A stretch of DNA of 64,000 nucleotides from the NCBI GenBank assembly GCA_963575745.1, contig CAUYUJ010021059.1, positions 166,001 to 230,000 on the forward strand, read 5' to 3'. Position numbers and translations under genes: made by a program. Shown here one piece after another: positions 55,844 to 64,000 of this stretch; within the stretch, counting starts at the first letter, position 1; every line of letters starts with the position of its first letter. The notes below the pieces were generated by a model. It was not told where the DNA came from, did not search any database, and worked only from the letters and a program-made list of their open reading frames with translations. The DNA comes from Prorocentrum cordatum (taxonomy: Eukaryota > Sar > Dinophyceae > Prorocentrales > Prorocentraceae).

Positions 55844-58800
55844 CTGTTCGAACAGCATGGGCCGCTCCCGCTCGAGGTTCGGCGCGCCGTCCCCGAACCA
55901 GAACTCTGTGTAGCACGCCGGCCAAGACCTGCTGTCGAAAGAACTCAAGGGTTTCTGCGTAGGCACCGATAAGGAGTGCGGGCCCACAGCCCTGCACGCG
56001 TCTGCTCCTGCTTGCGCTTTCTCCAGCACCACCTGCGCTCGCTCGTCGAACGAACGAGCAGCACTCTGTACATCGAGAACCATGCTGCGCATCGTATGCC
56101 TGCCGCCCTCGTCGGCAACAGGCTGAAGAGCACCGCTGCTGTCTGCCACTGTCGGTGTCACCTCGTTCTTGGCGATGCGTGCTGCCTGCTCCTGCAGCGC
56201 CACCAGCGTGCCTTGCAGCGCTTGCATCATTCGGACTGGAGCGATGTCATGCACTGGATCCACTGCAACTGTGAACTCTGCCACATTTTCATGCAGGTAG
56301 GCCATGTCAGGCTGTTCTGCTGCTTCTCCGTCTTTGTCTGTCTCTTTCTCCTCGTCAGACTCGTCTCCCGCCTCGTCGTCTCTGCCCACTTCCGGCGCCC
56401 TGGATGCTGGCCCCAACAGACGTACCGGGGCTTTGTCCGCACCGTCCACTGGTTGCAGACAGGCTTGGATGTGGTCTGGCACGCCGTCCTCCGGCAGCCG
56501 TGTCGGGGCAACATCCTCCCGGACGGATACCTCGGAAAAGGTTGCGCACTGCTGCTTGCGCTCCCTCACGATCTGCATATACTCGCCGCGCTTGACTGTT
56601 GCCCAGTGCGCCTTGTGGAGTTTGTGCGCGGCGCCCGAGAAAACGATGTTCAGAGAGTCCACAAGCGCGCCCTGCTCCGGGGGCAGCTCCATGGTCGGGA
56701 TTTGCGCCGTGGGCTGGGCGAAGAGGATAGTGTTGCCCGAGATGCCTTTCTGCTGGACATCCGGAGCGCCCTTGCCGAGGCGGACTTGCTTCCAACAGCA
56801 TCGGCCAAGGGGCGCCAGCATCTTTGTAGCTTTCGAAGCGTTGCGGACGAGCATGAGCTCCCGGCCGATCCAGTTGTCGTTGACCAGGGCGTTTAACGGC
56901 ATCTTCGGTTTCTTGGCGCACAGGTCATTGAGGCAATCCCAACAGACCCACACCAACGCGTTGGCATCTCCCACCCCTGCGCACGGAGGCCTCTCGTCCG
57001 CAGGCTGAGAAGCTCCGCCGGACCTGTCGGCAGCAGGCTGAGAAGCACCGCAGGTTCCCGCCGTTGCTTCTGGTGGTGCAACCACAGGGACTCGGCGGGA
57101 GTGCAGCAGCCACCGCCACTCTGGGTGCTCCGGATGCTGAACGCTGGACGCGTGCAGCTGTTCGCACGGGATCAGTGGCCACCGCTGCCTGTACCTGTCC
57201 ACGTCCAGGAGCTTCTGCACGAGCTCCGGGGACTGCAAGTAGTACACCCCGCGGTGCTTCACCAGAGTCCGCGCGGGTCGAGCATCTGCCTCGCCCTCGG
57301 GCAGGTCATCGTGGTCGCTGGCAGGGTCCGCGCAGTGCTCGGAGACACGCTCCTTCGGCACTGCCCCAAACAGGCTCAGTTTGTGGCGGTGCTCCAGGTA
57401 GTCTTTCTGCGCACAGACTACGCAGGCTGCCTCGCATCGGGGCACCGCCTCGCCGCCCGAGAAGCGGTTGCCCTTGCTGCCCGGGTGACAGAACTGCTGG
57501 AAGTGAGCAAAATTCTGCACCATGATCCTCTTCTCCTGGGCGGCTATCGGCCTGCAGCCGGCCTCTGTCATCAGGAACAGCACCCGTTTGCGGTATTCCG
57601 CCTCGCCCGCGTGGCCCTGCTGCTTGTGCCGCGCAAAGTCCTCCTCTGTAAGAAAGTCGCACTCGCAGAGCTGGCACACGAGCGGCCCCGTCATGACGGG
57701 GCGGGCGGAGAAGACGCGCAGCTGGCCCCCCTCCACCTCACCGCCGGGAACGTAGCAGGTCTTCCCCGCGGAAGCGGCCGACGCCCTGCGCACCCGCTCC
57801 GCGTGCCGCTGCACGAATTCTTTGAGCTGCGCGGGCTGAGTAGCACCGCGGCTGGACACCAGCTCCTTGTAGACGGCAAGGCGCCGCAGGATTGCCTTGG
57901 TCCGGATGCCACTCTCCAGCATCAGCAGGTCCTGGTCGATCCTGTTCTGCGCCTCCTCAGCGAACCCTTCCATGGGGTTTGGGAGGGCCTCCGCCTCCGC
58001 GATGCGAGTCGCTGTTGTGTCATCGGTCTCCGACTGCTGGAGGGCCTGGAGCTCGGCCTCCTGCTCCGGGGAGAACTGCTTGGCCTTCCGTGCTTTCCGG
58101 ACTTTCTCGGCGAGCTGCCGCTCTGCGAGGCTACGCCCGGCGTACTCCTTCGGATAGCGGCCGAGGTCTCGCACCTGCTGCATGAGCTCCTCGGTCTTCT
58201 GCTGCAGGAGCTCGTCGGTCTTCGTCTCCGCCTCCTCCTGCTCGAGCTCGTCGGTCTTTTGCTGCAGGGCCTGGAGCTCGGCCTCCTGTTCTGGCGAGAA
58301 CTGCTTGGCATGCCGTGCGGCGCGGATTTTCCGGGCCAGCTGCCGCTCTGCAGGGCTACGCCCGGCAGACTCCTTCGGGAAGCGGCCGAGGTCCCGCACC
58401 TGCTGCATGATCTCCTCGCTCTTCTGTCTCCGCTTGAGGTCTGCCTTCTGCTGCGCCTTCTGCTTGGCGAGAGCTCCTGCTTCCGCTGCCAGAGCAGGCT
58501 GAGAAGCACCGCTGCCTGCCGCAGCAGTCTGAGAAGCACCGCCGCCTGCATCCTCCCTGACCTCGCTGGTGCTGGCTTGCGCCTGTCTGCTGGGGCCGGC
58601 GCAGGCACCAGAGTGTTCGGGGTGGACCCTCGTGGCAGGCTGCAGCCCGCGGAGCTGCGCCTCCTGCTGCCAGCTCAGCGTCTCTGCTTTCCGTGCTCTG
58701 ATGAGGCCCGCGGCAAGCCGCTTCTCCTCCGCGCTCGAGCGGCTGGATTGGGTAGGCAGGTGGCCTAGCTGCAGAATCGCATTGACGAGTTCCTGCGTGG

Positions 58801-58891
58801 CGGGCTGAGAAGCACCACCATCACCACCGGCCAGTGCGGCTCGCACACGGTCGCCGCCACTGCCACGGCGAGCTCCGCCTGGGGCGGCCAT
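55844..58891 (-). CDS. RepHel gene exon 1: N-terminal region with helicase-associated-like repeats, C2H2 finger and DUF6570-like domain
   Basis: The start is the ATG at 58889-58891 (MAAPGGARRG); the frame extends slightly further only through non-ATG codons. In order come three related repeats of about 60 residues with the pattern LGxxP-x(n)-S-AE-RxLA-x(n)-RxAK-x(n)-LS/FSxxQEAxLxxLQ (about residues 25-85, 150-215 and 225-290), resembling helicase-associated repeats. Next is a C2H2 finger (CQLCECDFLTEEDFARHKQQ then GH, about residue 405). Then comes a region beginning WVCWDCLNDL...MPLNALVNDNWIG (residues about 645-810) that matches the DUF6570-type domain found ahead of Helitron-like N domains. 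The exon ends at FWFGDGAPNL...MLFEQ. Seven GASQPA-like hexapeptides are dispersed in it. The GT at 55843-55842 gives a phase-0 donor. Confidence 0.75.
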
Positions 58892-58991
58892 GACTCCGGC
58901 CACGCGCAACCAGACGCCGCCGCGGCACCAGTCGGGGCGAGCAACGGGGGCACACTCGAGCCAGCGCAGCAGTCGTCATGATGTTAACGAG

Positions 58992-59280
58992 GCAGATGAT
59001 GACGATGGTGAGGGTGATGCCTGCTGCGCGCCGGCGTGGTGCTCGTGGGTGGGCAATGAACGTCAATGACCAGCCTTTGAGTCGCGCCTTCCCGAAGCGG
59101 GCGCCTGAGGGGCGGAACGGCGGAGCCGCTTACATAACTAAACGCAATTGTATAAAGCCGTGGGCCCCGATCACATTTACTTCCCCCAACAACCAGCTGA
59201 TCTCGCCAGACTACCGCCAGGAAAGCAAGGTCGGCCCCCAGGATGTCGATGTATCATATGCACTAACTTAAAGCGGGCGC
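58992..59280. other. 5' flank of RepHel gene, no gene seen
   Basis: Contains GATGATGACGATGGTGAGGG and unique sequence. No TATA-like element or recognisable Helitron 5' terminus was found. Confidence 0.35.
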
Positions 59281-59660
59281 GTTACGTTAGGAGGAGGGAT
59301 CAAGGAGAGGAGGCCGGCGAGGGGGGGGCTGTGCCCATCCGAGGGAACGGGGCAGCCCCCCCCGCCCCAAAAAATGCTTCGGCCTCTCAAGGCCCCCCCC
59401 GCTCCACGAATCCCATTGGGGGGTCGAGATCCCCGCTCTGGTGGGCGGAGACGCCAAAGGCTTCGAAAACCGCGAGGGAGGGAAGGATAAGGGAGAAGAA
59501 AAGGACGGAGAGGGAGGGCTCGGAGGCCCTTGGAGGGGGGGATGTGCCCATCCGAGGGAACGGTGCCCCCCCCCCTCCCCGTCGTGAAAACGAGGCACCA
59601 GCCGTGGCAACGACCCCCCCCCCATCCCCCCCCGCGACCTGAGTAGACCACCCAGGCCAG
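59281..59660. repeat. G/C-homopolymer-rich region with a duplicated 20-mer
   Basis: GTGCCCATCCGAGGGAACGG occurs at about 59332 and 59543, each flanked by runs of G and then C. The flanks can pair with each other. No gene. Confidence 0.7.
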
Positions 59661-60540
59661 CGGAGGACGTCATAGGGGGCGGGGGTTCTGACTTCGATGA
59701 AAGAAGAAGGAGGAAAGCGGGGGGCAAGGATCAGGCAGACGAAAGCCCTTTTAGGCTTTACCCGGCGTGTGGAAATGCCCTTTTTGGCTTTTGCGGGGAC
59801 TAACCCGCGCGGTCGCCCGCAGGCGACAGGGCGCCCAGGCCCTCTCCGCGCGCGCAGGCGCGTGGCAAACTACATGCGCACGATCGCCCGTGGAATCGAA
59901 TGGAACCGTCCGCGGCGAGTCGTCCGCGGCGACTCAGGACCACGCCGCCCTGGAAGAAGAGGCGCTACAAGGATGCATTCTGTGACGCTGGAGATCCTGA
60001 TGCGACGAGGACGCTGCAGAGAAACATTCTGCGCGCGCACGCACGACCTGGAACGACAAGCACAATGCGGGAACAAATTCGGTGACGCTGGAGTCCCCGA
60101 TGAGACGAAGAAGCTGCAGAGACACGTCTCAAGGCGCAGCAACACCGAAGTGACGCAAACGCACCCCGCGACACGACAAGGACGCTGCAAGAAGAAACTC
60201 GGCGACGCAGGAGTGCGTGGAAGCTACAGAGGCATGGAAAGGAGGCTACGAGGAAACTACAGAGCATTCGAAGCGTCTCGAGCTTAGGGAGCCTTCCTCA
60301 GAGCCCTGGTGCGCACGACCTTGGCCGAAGGCCATCAGATATGCAAGTACAACAGTTCATGCAGGAATCTCTTGTGCATGTGCTGGTGCCACTGCTGCGA
60401 GCAGGCAGTGGAACGAGCGAGGAGGGGGTATCAACCTTGACCGCCGGCCCCCGCCCCCTTCCCTTGACCGCGCTCCGCGGCCGGGCGCAAGCGCGGCCGG
60501 TCGGGGCAGCCGGCCGGGGCAGCCGGCCGGGGCAGCCGGC
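59661..60540 (+). repeat. GACGCTGGAGATCCTGATG repeat and flanking unique sequence
   Basis: A unit of about 105 bases (GACGCTGGAGATCCTGATGC, then AGGACGCTGCAGAGAAACAT) at 59980 recurs diverged at 60086 and 60200. The 196-codon frame over it is Arg/Lys-rich and without a recognisable domain. GGGGCAGCCGGCC is tandemly repeated three times at about 60504-60542. Confidence 0.6.
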
Positions 60541-60542
60541 CG

Positions 60543-61420
60543 CCCTCCCCTCCTGCTCGTCCTCCTCCTCCTCCTCCTGCTCGTCCTCGTGCTCCTCCTG
60601 CTCGTCTTCTTTCTCCTGCTCCTCCTCCTCCTCCTCCTCCTCTTTCTCCTGCTCCTCCTCCTCCTCCTCCTCCTCCTCCTCTTCCTCCTGCTCGTCCTCG
60701 TTCTCGTCCTCCTCGTCTTGCTCGTCCTCCTCCTCCTGGTGCTCTCTCCTCCTCCTCCTCCTCCTCCTCCTCCTCCTCCTCCTCCTCCTCCTCCTCCTCC
60801 TGGTGGTCCTCGTTCTCCTCCTCCTGGTGCTCTCCCCCCCCCTCCTCCTCCTCGTCCTCCTCCTCCTCCTCCTCGTCCTCCTCCTCCTCTTCCTCCTCCT
60901 CCTCCTCCTCCTCCTCCTCCTCCTGGTAGTCCTCCCCCTCCCCTCCTCCTCCTCCTCCTCCTCTCTTCCCGTCCTCCTCCTCCTCGTCCTCTCGTCTTGC
61001 TCGTCCTCCTGCTCTCTTCCTCCTCCTCCTCCTCCTCCTCCTCCTCCTCCTCCTGGTGTCCTCGTTCTCCTCCTCCTGGTGCTCCCCCCCCCTCCTCCCC
61101 TCCTCCCTCCCTCCTCCTCCTCCTCCCTCCTCCTCCATCCTCCTCCTCCTCCTCCTCCTCCCTCCGCCTCCGCCTCCTCCTCCTCCTCCTCCTCCTCCTC
61201 CTCCTCCCCTCCTCCTCCTCCTCCTCCTCCTCCTCCTCCTCCTCCTCCTCCTCTTCCTGGTCGTCCTCCTCCTCCTGGTCGTCCTCCTCCTCCTGCTCGT
61301 CCTCCTCCTCCTCCTCCTGCTCGTCCTTCTTCTCCTGCTCCTCCTGCTCCTCGTCCTGCTCCTGCTCGTCCTCGTCCTCCTGGTCTTGCTCGTCCTCCTC
61401 CTCGTCGTGCTCTTGCCCCT
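60543..61420. repeat. (TCC)n pyrimidine tract
   Basis: Almost 880 bases of CTC/TCC/TCG triplets with CTGGTGCTCTCC interruptions. At least one segment of about 250 bases (TCCTCGTTCTCCTCCTCCTG onward, 60800 and 61060) is duplicated. Confidence 0.97.
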
Positions 61421-61425
61421 GCTGA

Positions 61426-61790
61426 AAATGTGGCCCAGGAATGGGAGTTCTGGGAAGTCGAAGAGCACGAAGTTGCCTACAGTTGGCTACGGGCATTCAA
61501 AATGTGGCCCGGGAATGGAGTTCTGGGAACTCGAAGAGCACGAAGTGGCCTACAGTTGGCTCCGGGCATTCAAAATGTGGCCCGGGAATGGAGTTCTGGG
61601 GACTCGAAGACCACGAAGTGGCCTACAGTTGGCTCCGGGCATTCAAAATGTGGCCCGGGAATGGAGTTCTGGGAAGTCGAAGAGCACGAAGTGGCCTACA
61701 GTTGGCTCCGGGCATTCAGAATGTGGCCCGGGAATGGAATTCTGGGAGGTCGAAGAGCACGAAGTGTGTGACTGTTTGCTTAAAACGACT
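61426..61790 (+). repeat. 72-bp tandem repeat, five units
   Basis: Units start at about 61427, 61499, 61571, 61643 and 61715: AATGTGGCCCGGGAATGGAG, then TTCTGGGAAGTCGAAGAGCA, then CGAAGTGGCCTACAGTTGGC. Identity is over 90%. The period is divisible by three and all three forward frames stay open through most of it. Confidence 0.95.
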
Positions 61791-62173
61791 TCTGCGGCAC
61801 CCTGTCCGGCACCCGCCCAGACCCCCCTGTGGAGTCATCTGCTGCTTTCTTTTTATCCCACTAGAAACCTACCAGTCTTCGATGTTAGGTAATTATTTCG
61901 GACGTCAGCACGAATCCTGCTGTTACCTGGGCGGCCGGGGCCGGTAACGGCCACGATCGCGAAAAATATAACACCCTCTCCCAAAACATCCGATGTCAAC
62001 GCGGGGTCCCCGTCAGTCTGAATCCCTTGCCCGAGGCTGGCTTTTCATCCCGAGTCACTTTCTGACGTTCCCGGGGCCTAGCGAGGGCCCCCAGAGGCCG
62101 AAAATGGCCAAAGCCTTCCGTTGTGACCCTGTTACGACGCGAGCGCTTCCGGGATCACGATCTCGATGTGGAG
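61791..62173. other. Unique sequence plus dispersed repeat copy
   Basis: TTTTCATCCCGAGTCACTTT and following bases at 62040-62110 repeat the element at 44998-45060. GATCTCGATGTGGAGGCC at 62159-62176 resembles 45277-45294. This is probably intron sequence ending at GTGGAG|GCC. Confidence 0.5.
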
Positions 62174-62360
62174 GCCGAACGATGCGGCGCCGGCGCCAGG
62201 TTCCACAAGTTCAACCTGACCGCGGCGGACGCCTGCTGCGCGTGCGGCGGCGGGCGGTGGAGCGGACAGGCTGCGGAGGAGGCGAAGATCCTAAAGCTGC
62301 AGGCAGAGAACGAGAGGCTGCAGAAGGAGATCGAGAGGCTGAGGTCTCGGGGTCAGAAAA
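62174..62360 (+). CDS. Exon with second half of the Cys motif (TAxxACCxCGGG) and a coiled coil
   Basis: Reads AERCGAGARFHKFNLTAADA then CCACGGG. The C-x(n)-NLTAADACCACGGG pattern is the C-terminal half of the small dinoflagellate Cys motif whose first half lies at 44449. It is followed by a leucine-heptad coiled coil (EEAKILKLQAENERLQKEIE, about 62275-62345). The frame runs to a TGA at 62393-62395, but the sequence after RLRSRG looks intronic and possible donors (AG|GTCTCG and G|GTCAGA) lie at about 62342-62352. The acceptor-like GGAG|GCC at 62173/62174 gives the start; the ATG at 62123 is probably not used. Confidence 0.55.
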
Positions 62361-62746
62361 GGGGTATGGTCCGCGTTCGGGTCGGCCGACCCTGAGGCCC
62401 GGACGTTGTAATTTTTGTCCACGCCGAGCGTTTTCGCCCGATTCCGCGCCCCAGGACCATCACAGATCGATCCGGCTCGAAAAATGCTCAGCAGGGCTGG
62501 GTCCAGGGGTCCGGTCTTAATTCTTGTCGTGATGTTTTCGTTTTGTGTTTGTTTCGCAACGTCGGATCTCAGGGGAGTTCCTTAAGGGGATGCCTGGGAG
62601 GCCCGAGTGCTGACCTGGCGCATCGTGGCCCTGAGGCGGCAGTCCCACGATTGGTCAGGCCAGTGCTCGGCGGCTCCGGCGGCACTGGCGCGACTCCTGT
62701 GGAGCCCCGCGCTGACCCGGCTGTCTTTCTGCTCGCGAGGTCTCAG

Positions 62747-62920
62747 GTTGGGCTGCTGGACGAGGACGTCCGCCAGGCGCCCGGCCCGGACGCGCCAGAC
62801 GACTGGTCGGAGTCGGACCTGGTGGACTGGGCGCCCTGCCCCGCCTGGCAGAACAGCACGTGCGCCGTGCACTGGGACACCTCCCCAGACTCGTCGGTCG
62901 GGCTCGCGGGCGCCGGCTGA
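62747..62920 (+). CDS. Probable terminal exon, acidic and Cys-containing
   Basis: Follows a pyrimidine-rich stretch and GTCTCAG (acceptor-like, about 62746). Reads VGLLDEDVRQAPGPDAPDDW, then SESDLVDWAPCPAWQNSTCA, and ends at TGA 62918-62920. The acidic, Trp/Cys-bearing composition is protein-like and unlike the surrounding sequence. It may be the last exon of the gene whose coiled coil ends at about 62350. No family is recognised. Confidence 0.45.
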   Translation, partial: VGLLDEDVRQAPGPDAPDDWSESDLVDWAPCPAWQNSTCAVHWDTSPDSSVGLAGAG

Positions 62921-63235
62921 CTGGCCGTCGGGGGCAAGAGTATGACCACGCTGCAATGATCGCAGCCGCCACTGCGCACAGTGTAGTGGATATTCTTCGG
63001 GATGGGCTCGAGGCCGTGGGACGTTCAGCAGATAGTGTGCAAAATACTTCGGGCGAAGGCCCGTGTGTACAGGCGTGTGGCTCCCAAGTCGCGCTGAAGA
63101 GCTGAAAAGCCCAGGCCGCGTCATCCACGCAACCGTCGTCATCGTCGTCGTTGCCGCCGTCGGCCTCCCCTGCTTCTCCCGTTTCCTCCGGCTCCTCCTC
63201 CTCCTCCTCACGCTGCTGACACTTGAATCCGAACA
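62921..63235. other. No gene seen; possible 3' UTR
   Basis: Unique sequence leading into triplet repeats. (GTC/GTT)-like triplets appear at about 63130-63160. Confidence 0.35.
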
Positions 63236-63237
63236 GG

Positions 63238-63305
63238 ATGCTGCCAGCTCCTCCTCCTCCTCTTCCTCCTCCTCGTCCTCCTCCTCCTCGTCCTCTTCCT
63301 CGTCT
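63238..63305. repeat. (TCC)n microsatellite
   Basis: TCC/TCG triplet run encoding poly-Ser in one frame. Confidence 0.9.
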
Positions 63306-63364
63306 TTCTCACTTTCCTCCTTCCCCCGCTCTCCCTCACAGGAAATCGGGGAGCTGAAGAGGCG

Positions 63365-64000
63365 ATAGAGGAGGTGGAGGAGGATGGAGATGGTGACGGT
63401 ATTTCTGGTGGTGATGCTGCTGATGATGATGATGGTGATGGTGATGATGGCGACGGTGATGGTAATGGTTCGTGTGACGAGTTGGTGAGTATGTTGGTGA
63501 GCATGATAATCATGATGATTGTGACGATGATGATGTTCAGAATGGTGATTGTAATGACGATGGGGATGACGATGCTGTTGCTGATGACATTGACGGTGAT
63601 GACGACGATGACGATGACGATTACTAGGCCGAATATGATGGTGCTGTTGATGACGATGAGGATGTTGCTGCTGATGAGGATGATGATGATGCTGATGATG
63701 ATGATGCTGATGATGATGACGATGATTATGCTGACTATGCTGGTGATGGTGATAGTGATGGTGACGGTGATGGTGATGGTGATGGTGGCGGTGGTGGTGA
63801 TGACGATGATCCTGATAATGACGATGATGATGCTGACGATGATGAGGGTGATGATGATGCTCATGCTGACGACGATGCTGATGATGCTGCTGCTGATGAT
63901 GATTATGCTGACTCCGAGGATGATGATTATGATGCTGCTGATGATGACGATGATTATGATGATGCCTCTGATGCTGCTGGTGATGATGATGATGATGATG
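63365..64000. repeat. (GAT)n microsatellite block 4
   Basis: GAT/GGT/GAC/GCT triplets continue to the right edge of the window. Same family as the blocks at 5.1-7.7 kb. Confidence 0.97.

Larger units (their letters stand above)
48500..58990 (-). mobile_element. Helitron-like element region (RepHel gene plus 3' flank)
   Basis: The region is defined by a minus-strand gene combining a HUH/Y2-type replication-initiator region with a PIF1-family helicase, the combination that defines autonomous Helitrons. I could not identify the expected termini (5' TC, 3' CTRR preceded by a hairpin), so the limits are only those of the gene and its flanks. A +1 frameshift argues that this copy may be inactive. 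Confidence 0.5.

Noticed and set aside
59697-60287. 196-codon Arg-rich plus-strand frame
   Set aside because: It spans a diverged tandem repeat of about 105 bases. The reverse strand is equally open and no motif is visible.

Overview
This looks like nuclear DNA of a eukaryotic protist, most likely a dinoflagellate. The support is indirect: coding islands are small and GC-rich and sit in a sea of tandem and dispersed repeats; exons are separated by introns with odd boundaries; a Cys motif ending in ACC-x-CGGG, which I know from dinoflagellate proteins, is present; and a giant PIF1/Helitron-type helicase gene carries DUF6570-like and helicase-associated-like repeats, also familiar from dinoflagellates. 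Nothing looks prokaryotic: no operons, no Shine-Dalgarno-led gene strings. I found no rRNA, tRNA or spliced-leader gene. Many long open frames are only microsatellites or minisatellites without stops and are not called as genes.

Layout. 1-2161: 3' part of a plus-strand protein gene of unknown function, interrupted by one in-frame TGA. 2.2-9.7 kb: microsatellite desert of (TAC)n, (CTATG)n, (GGA)n, several kilobases of (GAT)n, and (GT)n. 9.8-16 kb: GC-rich coding fragments, including zinc-knuckle-like remnants and a good exon of a membrane-anchored ricin-B-type (beta-trefoil) lectin-like protein. This stretch also carries a family of about 150-180 bp inverted-repeat elements whose ends look like splice sites (introner candidates). 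16.2-23.6 kb: degenerate GGCCTCTTGG-type repeats, an 11-bp CCACGGGACAA satellite and other minisatellites. 23.6-43.3 kb: two large duplicated blocks, Y (about 3.1 kb) and X (about 2.7 kb), ordered Y-X-Y and then X-Y' after a 7.5-kb field of macrosatellites. 43.5-44.2 kb: polypyrimidine tract. 44.4 kb: an exon with the first half of a Cys motif. 45.4-47.8 kb: a 76-78 bp satellite array that switches strand twice. 48.2-58.9 kb: a minus-strand Helitron-like RepHel gene of about 2,930 codons, with one intron made almost wholly of a 33-bp minisatellite and one +1 frameshift. 60.5-61.8 kb: (TCC)n and a 72-bp repeat. 62.2-62.9 kb: exons with the second half of the Cys motif. 63.4 kb to the end: (GAT)n.

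How it fits together. The Cys-motif halves at 44.5 and 62.2 kb are both on the plus strand and complement each other. The Helitron-like gene (minus strand) and the satellites may therefore lie inside one very large intron of a host gene. The most unusual signals are three. First, the splice-site-bearing inverted repeats at 11.65, 13.70 and 15.40 kb. Second, the minisatellite intron inside the RepHel gene, whose repeat core recurs just past the gene's 3' end. Third, a 17-20 bp sequence scattered 14 times through the RepHel coding region, always in one orientation and one frame (Gly-Ala-Ser-Gln-Pro-Ala), and found again in a tight cluster immediately after the stop codon.
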